Below are positions 6,596 to 14,346 of a stretch of DNA of 28,876 bases, one piece after another. Numbering within the stretch: position 1 is the stretch's first letter; each line of letters opens with the position of its first letter. The DNA comes from Gammaproteobacteria bacterium. Lineage in GTDB: Bacteria > Pseudomonadota > Gammaproteobacteria > Pseudomonadales > Cellvibrionaceae. The notes beneath the pieces are model-generated. The model was not told the DNA's origin, made no database searches, and worked only from the letters and a program-made list of their open reading frames with translations. The translations under genes and the position numbers were made by a program. The stretch lies in the NCBI GenBank assembly GCA_021151835.1, contig JAGKWO010000048.1:1-28876 (forward strand). Reading direction: 5' to 3'.

Positions 6596-7270
6596 TCAAT
6601 GTAAAAAATTCAATCTCACGCGATTGTCTTGATTAACTGCTTTATGCAGTTTGGTATTCTGTCCTGCTACGTATCCTGCATTGGCGGCAGATGAGTCCCG
6701 TTTTAAGACCTTTTTTGCCTCAAGCTCGCGGGTAGGAATAGCAGGCAGGTTTTTGTCAAAATAAGCTTTGATCGCTTTTTCTGGCGTGTCATCTGCTTGG
6801 GCAAATCGCATTACATTAGCCAGAACACCATCAACCCAGTTTTCTGCAAAAATTTCGCCGCGTCGACGTTTAGTAGCCAGCTTGCAACGCGACAGTGTTC
6901 CTACGTAATTTTTGCGAGCAATGACCAATTGATTTTGAAGTGCGATAAAAGCGTACTCACAAAATAGTGGGCTATTGCCTATACCAATGAATACTACTTT
7001 AGAGCCACTTATTGATGATTCCGTAATCACACGGCAACTGAATGCTTTTGCGCAGGCCTGAGCTAATGACAGCATCCACACTGGTGGACGTTTACCGGCT
7101 GCACGCTTCGCAATATTGGCTTCGGATGCCTCGATATCGCGCATATCCAGATGATACGTTTCCATTAACTTTCTAGCCTGGCGCCACGCTACTTCTGCTT
7201 CATTAGAATTTGGCGAGCTGGCCATAGCCAGACACTTTTTAATTTTTTCGAGAATACGTTCGTCGCTCAT
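6596..7270 (-). CDS. DUF2786-domain protein
   Basis: This 224-residue protein begins ERILEKIKKCLAMASSPNSN followed by EAEVAWRQARKLMETYHLD. This matches the N-terminal DUF2786 signature: a helical K.KI.KLLA.A.S.N..EA..A..KA..L...Y.L pattern. The C-terminal two thirds (FSCRVI, KVVFIGIGNSPLFCEYAF, a basic KRRRGEIFAENWVDG segment) fits the second domain usually attached to DUF2786. These proteins are common in phages, plasmids and ICEs; their molecular role is not established. It starts a short operon with the two genes that follow. The ATG is preceded only by a weak purine-rich site. Confidence 0.82.
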   Translation of the reverse strand: MSDERILEKIKKCLAMASSPNSNEAEVAWRQARKLMETYHLDMRDIEASEANIAKRAAGKRPPVWMLSLAQACAKAFSCRVITESSISGSKVVFIGIGNSPLFCEYAFIALQNQLVIARKNYVGTLSRCKLATKRRRGEIFAENWVDGVLANVMRFAQADDTPEKAIKAYFDKNLPAIPTRELEAKKVLKRDSSAANAGYVAGQNTKLHKAVNQDNRVRLNFLH

Positions 7271-7408
7271 AATTTTTCAGGCTCGTTTCAAATAGACTTT
7301 AATTAACTGTATCTATCTCAACTATTTTAATGAATTACAAAAGATTACTTTTCAAAAAACCAGGAATAACTTTCACGTTATTTTTTTGATGTAAATGAAT
7401 TCGATGTT

Positions 7409-7432
7409 AAAAAGCCGCCCCCGAAGGACGGC
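7409..7432 (-). terminator. Rho-independent terminator after traT
   Basis: On the minus strand, GCCGTCC pairs with GGGCGGC (one G-T pair) around a TTCG-containing loop, followed by five T. It lies 24 bases after the TraT stop and ends the backbone transcript before the DUF2786 gene. Confidence 0.8.
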
Positions 7433-7455
7433 AACGACAGATCAGGCTAGTGTGA

Positions 7456-8205
7456 TCAAAAAAAGCCACTCATTGCTGCAGCTGTTTTGGAGTAAATTGG
7501 TTCTGCAGCGTCTTCCAATTTCAAATTTGCTTTGTTCGCGGTGGTCACGATGCGTGTGCGGTACTCTTTCATGTTGCTGGTTTCATCGACGGTTTGTTTT
7601 GTATAACCATGGTCAGATACTTGTGTGTCAATATCCGTCGCACGCTTTACGGTGGCACCATTTTTAGTGCGCTCTTTGATTTGCACATCACACACCAGCA
7701 TGTAGGTAATATCTTTCACCAGTGCACCACTGACCAGGTCTACACCTGCACCCACAACGCCGCCTGCAACAGCACCTTTCCAATCACCACGTGCGGCACC
7801 ACCGATAGCAGCACCGGCCAAGATGCCGCCTTCATAGCCTTTGTTTAAGGCTTGTTCCGATGCGCTTGGTGATGCTTTTTCCAGGTTCAGTACAAACGCC
7901 GAGAGAATGAATTGGGCTTGTTCCGGATCATCAATCAAGCGGTAGTTATTGTCGTTGATCGCAAAACTGTCTTTCAGCAGTTTTTTAAATATTGCGCGAT
8001 CAAATTCTTGCACGCTGCTTTTTACATCAACGTATACAGTGCGTTTTGCTGGCGCTACCGGATCGATAAAAATGGCCGTACTGGTTTTTGTTTGCACATC
8101 AAGATCTTTTTTCGAGAGTGCAGTGTTGGTTGCAGCGCATCCGGAAAGAACTAATACACCAGCGGTAATAACACTGAGGGAAATGCGTTTAACAAACGAG
8201 GTCAT
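7456..8205 (-). CDS. traT: TraT-family surface-exclusion lipoprotein
   Basis: This 249-residue protein begins with a lipoprotein signal peptide (MTSFVKRISLS, hydrophobic core, lipobox LSGC with Cys23). The middle contains AGAAIGGAARGDWKGAVAGG with GAGVDLVSG, the Gly/Ala-rich hydrophobic hairpins characteristic of TraT. The end contains EYRTRIVTTANKANLKLEDA, also family-like. TraT is an outer-membrane lipoprotein that reduces conjugation between cells already carrying the element. The ATG at 8205 has AGGAG six bases upstream; a TTG two codons earlier is rejected. It follows csrA and is closed by a strong terminator. The length is close to the family's usual 240-250 residues. Its presence next to pilL rather than in a tra operon is unusual. 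Confidence 0.92.
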   Translation of the reverse strand: MTSFVKRISLSVITAGVLVLSGCAATNTALSKKDLDVQTKTSTAIFIDPVAPAKRTVYVDVKSSVQEFDRAIFKKLLKDSFAINDNNYRLIDDPEQAQFILSAFVLNLEKASPSASEQALNKGYEGGILAGAAIGGAARGDWKGAVAGGVVGAGVDLVSGALVKDITYMLVCDVQIKERTKNGATVKRATDIDTQVSDHGYTKQTVDETSNMKEYRTRIVTTANKANLKLEDAAEPIYSKTAAAMSGFF

Positions 8206-8250
8206 AATCAACTCCTGTTGCTAGGTTGTGGTGGAAAAATCAATAGATAT

Positions 8251-8439
8251 CTATCGGGTTTTAAATCGATTCTCTCGCTCCTTCTGTTTGCGCAAGTAAA
8301 TTTCTTCACGGTCAACGGCGATAAACTCCGGGGCGGTAATTCCAAGGCGAACCTGATTGCCGTTATTGCCCAGTACGGTGACAGTTACGTCATCACCGAT
8401 CATGAGGGTTTCACCGATCCTCCGAGTCAGAATCAACAT
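8251..8439 (-). CDS. csrA: CsrA/RsmA-family RNA-binding regulator
   Basis: This 62-residue protein is nearly all CsrA fold: MLILTRRIGETLMIGDDVTV, then NQVRLGITAPEFIAVDREEI. The basic residues in beta-1 (L4-R6) and the VDREEI segment, which form the RNA-binding surface in the family, are present. CsrA dimers bind GGA-containing hairpins, often over ribosome-binding sites, to repress or stabilise mRNAs. It lies three bases after the pilL stop and is surely cotranscribed. Its divergence from chromosomal CsrA (for example APEF in place of APK, and a basic KQKERENRFKTR tail) fits an ICE-borne copy. Targets could be ICE or host mRNAs; the GGA-rich leaders at 1.6-5.7 kb are candidates. Confidence 0.95.
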   Translation of the reverse strand: MLILTRRIGETLMIGDDVTVTVLGNNGNQVRLGITAPEFIAVDREEIYLRKQKERENRFKTR

Positions 8440-8442
8440 GGC

Positions 8443-8874
8443 TTACTCCTGCGAGGAAAAAGGTTGTTTTGTGTCCTTCACATCGAACCAGATCACTCTG
8501 TGAAGCGTGTCGCTACGCAATTGCCAGGCTTCACCCGCGATTGTTTGTAGGGCGTCACCTAACGAGACAGGGCCTAGCTCCCGGATCACAGAGGGTAGGG
8601 GTAATGTATTGAGTAATTGATCTTGGCCATCCGGGCTTTGCCAGCGGTAGCCAGAGCCTTTCAATACTTCTCGCAGTGCATCGCCCACAGAAAACACATC
8701 TTTGCCCAGGGACAGGTTTACGATGGATTTCAGGGGTGCTTTTTGGTCATCACGTGCTTCTGCCGTTACCAGCGTGTAACGGTCTGTCCGCACTTTGTTT
8801 TCACCCTGTTCCGCTTGCACGACTGTATTGCTGCAGAACATTGCAATGAGGGCTATTTTCCAATGGACTTGCAT
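8443..8874 (-). CDS. pilL: PilL N-terminal-type ICE protein
   Basis: This 143-residue protein has a signal peptide (VHWKIALIAMFCSNTVVQA) and then a domain matching the PFGI-1-type PilL N-terminal family (TIGR03748-like). It shows RYTLVTAEARDDQKAPLKSI, then SVGDALREVLKGSGYRW, LPLPSVIRELGPVSLGDAL and GEAWQLRSDTLHRVIWF. Full PilL belongs to the conjugative type IV pilus and is thought to act in the periplasm near the secretin. Here the protein ends after the N-terminal domain, and no other pil gene follows; csrA comes next. The start overlaps the preceding gene by 22 bases, with GGAG eight bases upstream of the ATG. Confidence 0.85.
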   Translation of the reverse strand: MQVHWKIALIAMFCSNTVVQAEQGENKVRTDRYTLVTAEARDDQKAPLKSIVNLSLGKDVFSVGDALREVLKGSGYRWQSPDGQDQLLNTLPLPSVIRELGPVSLGDALQTIAGEAWQLRSDTLHRVIWFDVKDTKQPFSSQE

Positions 8875-9248
8875 GGCCTTATCTCCTGGATGAATGTTTC
8901 CTGTGTTGTTGATGAATGGGTTTCCTCAACCAGAAGTAACTCCTGGTTGAGAGTGTCTAGCTGCTGTTCAATGCTGAGTAATTCGAGACTGAGCGCGGCT
9001 GTGCGGCGCTGTTTGGAAATACGTTTTTTCAAGTCACGCTCTTGATCAACCGCAATCTTTAGAAATTCGCACAGATCAGGATTGTTTATGTCGCCTTCGG
9101 CCTTGGCCATGCGATCACGAACTTCTTGATGAAGCGATTGGAGTTCAGCGGCAGGATGCGAATAGATAATGTCTTTGATGCTGTTCGCTCGCTCTGACAA
9201 TTGAGTCATTGCGTGGGCAATAACCTCGCGTGTGATTTGCGCATTCAT
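8853..9248 (-). CDS. Coiled-coil protein of unknown function
   Basis: This 131-residue protein is mostly helical. It has two likely coiled-coil stretches: residues about 35-55 (LQSLHQEVRDRMAKAEGD) and about 70-110 (ERDLKKRISKQRRTAALSLE, then a leucine-rich segment). There is no signal peptide. It is translationally coupled at both ends: its ATG overlaps the topoisomerase stop as ATGA, and its last 22 bases overlap pilL. Such coupling suggests a role tied to one of its neighbours. No family is recognised. Confidence 0.72.
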   Translation of the reverse strand: MNAQITREVIAHAMTQLSERANSIKDIIYSHPAAELQSLHQEVRDRMAKAEGDINNPDLCEFLKIAVDQERDLKKRISKQRRTAALSLELLSIEQQLDTLNQELLLVEETHSSTTQETFIQEIRPCKSIGK

Positions 9249-11236
9249 GCGTGGCTACTCACTTGAGGCCAGGCAAAAAAGCGGCAATCAGGAAAGCCTG
9301 TGCAACCTTTAAATTGCTTACCGGCATTTTTGCCGCTAGTAATATTGCGCAGCACCAATGTGCCGTTTTGACAATCAGGGCATTTATCGCCAATTTTTGC
9401 TGGTGTATGTGATGTAGTGCTTTTTGAGTCTGACTTACCACTGGTAGTGGTCTCTTTTTTTGCAGGTATTTTTTTCGCTGATGCTTTTGGTGTAGGTGTC
9501 TTATCGCCTTCAAATTGGCTTATTAGCGTTTTCACTTCTTGTGGAATTTCTGCTGCACGAAATTTTTGAATTTCCTGTAACAATGCATCGTAGGCATGGC
9601 TGATGATTGTTAAATAGTCCGCTTTACGGGTAGCGATTTTGTCGAATGATTCTTCAATATCAGCGGTGTATTGATACTCCATAAATGAGAAATAATTTTT
9701 CAGCAAATAAACAACCGCCATGCCCTTTGTTGTCGGTTCGAATTTCAAACTGGCATGGCGTGTGACATAGTTCAGCGTCACTATGCGTTCAATGACGGTA
9801 GCGTAAGTTGATGGTCTGCCAATCGCCAGACGATCCAATTCCTTCACCAAGGTTTTTTCGGTGTACACCAAAGGCGGTTCGGTATGTTTAATATCAAGCT
9901 TGACTGAGACGCACGGAATAGTAGCGCCGACTTTCAGATCCGGGAGTGCTGTTGTTGGTTCTTCATCTTCATCGTCGCTCGTGGAAAGCGATTTGATGGC
10001 AATGCATTTTTCAGCTGCATTTCGCCAACCAGTCGATTTCACCCGCGTGGAATTAGTTTTGAAAAAATCCATCGCCGCGTTATGAAATTGCACAGTAGTC
10101 AACGTATCTTCACCTGCAACCAATTGTGATTCCAGGGTAACTTTCCATATCCAGGCATACACCTCGCGAAGCCTGGCATCCGTGATTTCAGACCCAGGCG
10201 ACAGCAATTTAATATCGGTTACGCGGATACATTCGTGCGCCTGTTGGGCGCTGTCTTTTGCTTTATGGATGGGCGGGTGAGCAGGTAATGGCAAGTGCTT
10301 GCTCTTGGCAAACGACCGTATCTCATCGATAAAGTCTTTTGATATGTGCGGGCTATCGGTTCTGTGGTACGTGATTAGACCGGCTTCAAACAGCGTCTGT
10401 GCGGCTGCCATGGATTGTTTTGTGGTGAGTTTAAGCTTTGTTGCCATCAGCTGCACAAAGGCGCTGGAGGTCAATGGAGCGGGCGGTGATATCTGTTTGG
10501 GCTTATGAGTGACTGAATCCACAATTAAATGCCGGGTGCGATTCTTCACCGTTTCAGCGCGAGAGCGATCCGTCATCAATTGCCCGGACGGCAAACCATT
10601 CACCCAGGTCGCAGTGAATGCTATATCGGCGTGCCGCAATGATGCGGTAACGCCATAGTGTTCCACAGGTACAAAGGTCTTGATCGCATGATCACGCTCG
10701 ACAATCAGGCGGAGTACAACCGATTGGACACGTCCACCGGTAAAAAAATAATTAATCCCGAGGGATTTGAATTTGGCGTTGAGTTCGCGGGTGATCAGGT
10801 ACCCAACGTACCGATCCAATACCCGTCGCGCTTCCTGTGCTCTTACCAATGCCCAATCAACTTGGCGTTTATTGGCAATTGCCGCCTGCAGGGCTTTCTT
10901 TGAAATTTCATCAAAGGTGATGCGCGATATTTTGGATTTATGCGCGGTACCTAGCAGGTTGACCACATGGCCTGCTATTGCTTCGCCTTCGCGATCCAGA
11001 TCTGTGGCCACATAGATCGTAGTGGCTTTTTTAGCGGTATTATTTAACTGGGTGGCAATCTTGCGTTTGTCCGCAATGGTTTCCCATTGCGGTTTGTGGT
11101 TGGGCGGTTCCACGCCCATGGAATCCTTCGGTAGATCTTTAAAATGTCCGAGGGTTGCTTCAATGATAAAGTCGGGGAAATATCCCCGCATTTTCTTTGC
11201 TTTTGCGGGGCTTTCAACGATCAGTAAGTTAGGCAT
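9245..11236 (-). CDS. Type IA DNA topoisomerase
   Basis: This 663-residue enzyme is complete. The TOPRIM domain starts LIVESPAKAKK and carries the metal-binding ATDLDREGEAIAGH with Asp79, Asp81 and Glu83. GGRVQS at about 167-172 and the active-site segment GLITYHRTDS with Tyr290 follow, in the expected order. The C-terminus has one four-cysteine zinc ribbon (Cys619, Cys622, Cys645, Cys651) after a Lys/Ser/Thr-rich linker. The sequence is closer to the TopA style than to chromosomal TopB, but shorter than TopA. ICEs of this class encode such an enzyme beside ssb, probably to process replication or transfer intermediates. It lies between ssb and the coupled coiled-coil gene. Confidence 0.94.
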   Translation of the reverse strand: MPNLLIVESPAKAKKMRGYFPDFIIEATLGHFKDLPKDSMGVEPPNHKPQWETIADKRKIATQLNNTAKKATTIYVATDLDREGEAIAGHVVNLLGTAHKSKISRITFDEISKKALQAAIANKRQVDWALVRAQEARRVLDRYVGYLITRELNAKFKSLGINYFFTGGRVQSVVLRLIVERDHAIKTFVPVEHYGVTASLRHADIAFTATWVNGLPSGQLMTDRSRAETVKNRTRHLIVDSVTHKPKQISPPAPLTSSAFVQLMATKLKLTTKQSMAAAQTLFEAGLITYHRTDSPHISKDFIDEIRSFAKSKHLPLPAHPPIHKAKDSAQQAHECIRVTDIKLLSPGSEITDARLREVYAWIWKVTLESQLVAGEDTLTTVQFHNAAMDFFKTNSTRVKSTGWRNAAEKCIAIKSLSTSDDEDEEPTTALPDLKVGATIPCVSVKLDIKHTEPPLVYTEKTLVKELDRLAIGRPSTYATVIERIVTLNYVTRHASLKFEPTTKGMAVVYLLKNYFSFMEYQYTADIEESFDKIATRKADYLTIISHAYDALLQEIQKFRAAEIPQEVKTLISQFEGDKTPTPKASAKKIPAKKETTTSGKSDSKSTTSHTPAKIGDKCPDCQNGTLVLRNITSGKNAGKQFKGCTGFPDCRFFAWPQVSSHA

Positions 11237-11258
11237 CCAGGGGCGTCCTTATTCTTGA

Positions 11259-11735
11259 TTATTCTGGTATGTCGTCGGCATAGTCATGCGGTATTTGCTG
11301 ATTCGCATAGTCATAACTATCACCACCAGAATTTCCGTTAGCGTTACCCTTGCGCTCGGCATAAATAATTTTTTCAATGCCCAAGGGTACAATCGCGACT
11401 ACATCAGCTGAGATCACGGTAGTGGTGCGCTCTTGGCCCGCGTATTCACCTTTGGTGGCGGTAAACGTTTCTTGGCTCTGAGAGCCTGCAACATATACGC
11501 GAGCGCCTTTAACTAAATGATCATTAAAAATTTCTGCGCGCTTCCCCCAAATTTCTACCTTTCCCCAAAAACCACCGGAATCTTCATATTGGTTGGTTTG
11601 TTGATTTAATTTATCGACGTTGAATCGCACTGAAAATTTCAATACCGGTTTCTGCTCTGTGCCATTTTTTATTGGTACATAAGAAAGTGTTGGTGCACTT
11701 CCCAAATTACCTTCGCCCGCAAAATAATTTCCCAT
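11259..11735 (-). CDS. ssb: Single-stranded DNA-binding protein
   Basis: This 158-residue protein has an N-terminal OB fold: NYFAGEGNLGSAPTLSYV, then VLKFSVRFNVD, GFWGKVEIWGKRAEIF and LVKGARVYVAGSQSQETF. A Gly/Asn linker leads to an acidic tip, DDIPE. Chromosomal SSB ends in DDIPF, so the final Phe is replaced by Glu here; this could weaken binding to host SSB-interacting proteins. It is of the ICE/plasmid type and would coat single-stranded DNA during conjugative transfer or rolling-circle replication. It lies just upstream of the topoisomerase gene with a 22-base gap. Its own promoter is probably in 11736-11840. Confidence 0.9.
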   Translation of the reverse strand: MGNYFAGEGNLGSAPTLSYVPIKNGTEQKPVLKFSVRFNVDKLNQQTNQYEDSGGFWGKVEIWGKRAEIFNDHLVKGARVYVAGSQSQETFTATKGEYAGQERTTTVISADVVAIVPLGIEKIIYAERKGNANGNSGGDSYDYANQQIPHDYADDIPE

Positions 11736-11840
11736 AGGGTATGCCTCATTGATCAGTGAATTCGTGACTGAAAAGCGGCTGCATCATTCCTTAAATGAAA
11801 ACAGTAGAACAGTCAGAAAATGAGCTCCGCCTGTGCAAAT

Positions 11841-11863
11841 AAAAAAGGCGCTCAACGAGCGCC
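11841..11863 (-). terminator. Rho-independent terminator after the ParB-like gene
   Basis: On the minus strand, GGCGCTC-gtt-GAGCGCC is followed by six T. It lies 168 bases after the stop at 12031 and separates the parA-to-parB-like transcript from ssb. The rest of 11736-12030 shows no gene. Confidence 0.88.
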
Positions 11864-12030
11864 AAAGTATGATGTTTCGTGTGTTGCATGAGAGACGTTG
11901 AAGGTTCCAGCAACACAGATATTGTATGAAGAGATTTAAATGAAATCCGCAATCAAATTGTATGCAGGTTGTGCAGCAATATTTAAATTTTGTGGGCGAT
12001 TGTTAATGCGGTTTAACTTTTCTTTAAAAT

Positions 12031-12555
12031 CTAAAAATCGTCTAGTGTTTTGCCATTGCCAATTCTATCGGCGATCACGTCGTACATATCCAAATCGGCA
12101 TAACGAATCAGCCATACACCGGCTTTTGGATTGTGTTTATCAGGCTTGATGGTGATATCCAAACCCGATATGCCTGAGTAGAGTTCGCTTTGCCTTTCCA
12201 ATTCGGCTGTTAATTTTTTGTCAGTGCTATCTTTCAATTTATTACGAAAGCCGTTAACGCTTGTGCCTTTGGCAATCGTATCTCTAGCGGCCTTCTCCTG
12301 TTTTTTTTCGTCCAGTGAGGCAATAGCCCTAGCCATCGAAAATGTAATTCTTCCCGCTTGGAATAGGCTCATCACCTCCGGTACCAAGTTGCGATATACC
12401 CGAAGGTAATGCCGTACCTGGTAATCACGTATTTCTGTTTCCTTTGAGATTATTGCGTTTTTAATCCCGGCATCAGCCAGCTGACCGATGAGGTTTACTT
12501 TCACCCGGCAGTCGTTACTTTGTTTGAGCTGAATTAACCAGGCTTGTGTTTGCAT
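12031..12555 (-). CDS. ParB/KorB-like helix-turn-helix protein
   Basis: This 174-residue protein lacks the N-terminal ParB nuclease-like domain. It has the central DNA-binding helices: IGQLADAG, IRDYQVRHYLRVYRNLVPEV, then MSLFQAGRITFSMARAIASL, very like the ParB/RepB HTH region. The C-terminus (WLIRYADLDMYDVIADRI, ending KTLDDF) is unlike ParB. It probably binds DNA as a repressor or accessory partition factor. It is separate from the full-length ParB encoded at 18243. The ribosome-binding site is poor, suggesting low expression or an unusual start. A strong terminator follows. Confidence 0.78.
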   Translation of the reverse strand: MQTQAWLIQLKQSNDCRVKVNLIGQLADAGIKNAIISKETEIRDYQVRHYLRVYRNLVPEVMSLFQAGRITFSMARAIASLDEKKQEKAARDTIAKGTSVNGFRNKLKDSTDKKLTAELERQSELYSGISGLDITIKPDKHNPKAGVWLIRYADLDMYDVIADRIGNGKTLDDF

Positions 12556-12616
12556 AGAGCAGATGAATTAATTAATTTTTTTCAGCAATTAGAGTGGATA
12601 TGAATTTTATAATGGT

Positions 12617-13108
12617 TCACAAATTAGTTGGTGCTTCTGAATTTTTTTTCTTCCCAAGGTTCACCTGTACAAAGGTTAAGTATTCACCAGTTTCCTGTGA
12701 TTTATGTGCGCGCTCCACAACCACACCTTGCCATATGTCGCTTGGCGTTAATCCGCCAATATCCATATTGAAATTCTCCAAAAAAAACTGACGGGCGGTG
12801 TGCACGCGGCGATTATGTTTGGGGAAGTTCCAAGGCTTGCGTAAATAGATTAGATAGGCAGTGGCGAGGGTGAAAATGACAGCAGCAAATGGCCATATCA
12901 ATTCGGTGACAGTGGAATAGGGCGCATTATCTGGTGTTGTTAGCGATACAAGGTAAAGCAGCACCGCCATTGATAGGTATACAAAAGTAAACAGAATTCC
13001 AAGTAGGGATTCTCTACGCGCTGAAAGATCCTGCATGTAGTTGAATAAGATGTTTTGATCCGCTTCCGGTAAATGGCTTAGATCGGCCTTGGTGAGTCGG
13101 TTGTTCAT
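12617..13108 (-). CDS. Two-helix inner-membrane protein of unknown function
   Basis: This 163-residue protein has two membrane segments, about residues 36-56 (LLGILFTFVYLSMAVLLYLV) and about 70-90 (LIWPFAAVIFTLATAYLIYL). A basic stretch RKPWNFPKHNRRVHTARQFF and a soluble C-terminus containing DIWQGVVVERA follow. The basic region after helix 2 suggests both termini are cytoplasmic. The ATG has GAGG seven bases upstream, overlapping the stop of the DnaT-like gene, so they are coupled. No family is recognised; membrane anchoring of a replication or conjugation partner is possible but unproven. Confidence 0.75.
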   Translation of the reverse strand: MNNRLTKADLSHLPEADQNILFNYMQDLSARRESLLGILFTFVYLSMAVLLYLVSLTTPDNAPYSTVTELIWPFAAVIFTLATAYLIYLRKPWNFPKHNRRVHTARQFFLENFNMDIGGLTPSDIWQGVVVERAHKSQETGEYLTFVQVNLGKKKNSEAPTNL

Positions 13109-13117
13109 TATTATTCC

Positions 13118-13909
13118 TCATCGTGTATGTTTAAAGATCGGAGAATCCGCCCAGCTTCTGTCGAGCAAATTTTCCAGTAATGGTATATCCCGAGTACTGC
13201 GCGGACGTATCGAATGCACGTTGCATCCTTTGATTTTGGCAGCATCAAATTGTTTGGCCCATTTGAATTTTGCATGCTGAATAAATTTGGTATTCCAGGA
13301 GGGATAACAGCGTTGTGTTTCCTTCCAGTACAAAATAAATTCCGGTACCAGCTTATTGATAAATGCATCGTCCATGTTTGCATGCCGCAATATTTCCACC
13401 GCTTCGTTGCATGGTTGCCAATCACAAGTAATCGGTGTTGCAGTTACTCCCGACTGGGGAAGGTTGTTAAATCTGCTCCACTGATTCTTGACATGTTGGA
13501 TAAATTTTCCGTTCCAGGATGCTTCCGAAACACCTCGCTCGATCCAGTAAATCACAAACTCCGGTACAGCATCTTCTGCAAATGCCTGATTGATTCCTAA
13601 AATGGTTGTAACCAGGATCATCGTGTCTTCGCTGGGACGCCATGAGTGAGTCATTCGTGTTAGTGGCGATTTAAGTGCACCTGAGAGTGAATCAGCTGCA
13701 GTCGATTCTGACGTGGTGGGTTTGCTTCTCCAGCGAGCTACGACGTATTTAATAAACAATGAATCATGGTTAGCAGATTGCAATTCGAATTCAGTTTTAA
13801 AGGCGACCACTTGTTCCTGGATGTATTGCGCAGGAATCGCAAACTCTCGAATGCGTTCAACTAGTGCTGTATCAGGTTGCCAGTTAGCTGTAGTGTAAGA
13901 TCTGGTCAT
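13118..13909 (-). CDS. Protein with three DnaT-like DNA-binding domains
   Basis: This 263-residue protein contains three copies of a W.P...............F..EF..YW.....SWN.KFIQH.K..W pattern, at about residues 10-60, 90-134 and 164-217. The pattern matches the DnaT primosomal DNA-binding domain. The first copy is degenerate (VAFKTEFELQ, VVARW); the second and third keep SWNGKFIQHVKNQW and SWNTKFIQHAKFKW. DnaT helps load the replicative helicase, so a replication or primosome role for the ICE is plausible. Start choice is uncertain: ATG at 13909 or GTG at 13918, both with weak sites. A dyad at 13974-13989 lies 65 bases upstream. Confidence 0.8.
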   Translation of the reverse strand: MTRSYTTANWQPDTALVERIREFAIPAQYIQEQVVAFKTEFELQSANHDSLFIKYVVARWRSKPTTSESTAADSLSGALKSPLTRMTHSWRPSEDTMILVTTILGINQAFAEDAVPEFVIYWIERGVSEASWNGKFIQHVKNQWSRFNNLPQSGVTATPITCDWQPCNEAVEILRHANMDDAFINKLVPEFILYWKETQRCYPSWNTKFIQHAKFKWAKQFDAAKIKGCNVHSIRPRSTRDIPLLENLLDRSWADSPIFKHTR

Positions 13910-13973
13910 AGTTCCCACTTGTGTTCACTGTCTTGATGTTGTCACTCTAATTCATGACCTAACAGGTTTAATT

Positions 13974-13989
13974 CGTGTCCCGAGACACG
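13974..13989. promoter_or_regulatory. Candidate operator dyad, copy 1
   Basis: The sequence CGTGTCCCGAGACACG has 6-bp arms. The same 16 bases occur in inverted orientation at 16119-16134, with matching AATT and TTT flanks. It lies 65 bases upstream of the DnaT-like ATG; the other copy is 68 bases upstream of the PFL_4669 start. Confidence 0.55.
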
Positions 13990-14049
13990 TTTTATCAAAC
14001 ACATACTCCCGGATTTCTTCATCTCGCATTGCGTCAATGTGTCTAAACG

Positions 14050-14307
14050 TTATTCCTTCTCGGGGGATCCATAATGTGAACGGTATTGCCCATGCTCCGC
14101 GCAATCGGCGACCAATCCCATCATGGTGAGTAATTGACGTTCCCATGCTCCAGGTCTGCGGCTACCGTCTGCAACTGACATCAACACGAAGCCCACCAAA
14201 TCCTCCACACATTCCATTGGACTTGGTGCTCCATGCTTCTTGTGTAAGGCCACCATGTATTCCAATTCCTTAAGTACTTCCGGATGTATCTCAACAGTCG
14301 TTGCCAT
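14050..14307 (-). CDS. Small protein of unknown function
   Basis: This protein has 85 residues from the ATG at 14307, with GAGG five bases upstream. A TTG 12 codons earlier, overlapping the upstream stop region, is less likely. It begins MATTVEIHPEVLKELEYMVA, followed by PMECVEDLVGFVLMSVADGS. The N-terminal strand-helix pattern could be a small ribbon-helix-helix-like or dimerisation unit, but this is only an impression. It lies in the replication segment between the genes at 13118 and 14347 and is probably cotranscribed with the latter. No family is recognised. Confidence 0.68.
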   Translation of the reverse strand: MATTVEIHPEVLKELEYMVALHKKHGAPSPMECVEDLVGFVLMSVADGSRRPGAWERQLLTMMGLVADCAEHGQYRSHYGSPEKE

Positions 14308-14346
14308 AACTACCTCGGTGACAGATTTAAAAGGAGTTTTCAAAAA

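Noticed and set aside
13952..14146. 64-codon minus-strand ORF overlapping the gene at 14050-14307
   Set aside because: It lies mostly out of frame within the better-supported gene, has no clear ribosome-binding site, and covers the candidate operator at 13974-13989.
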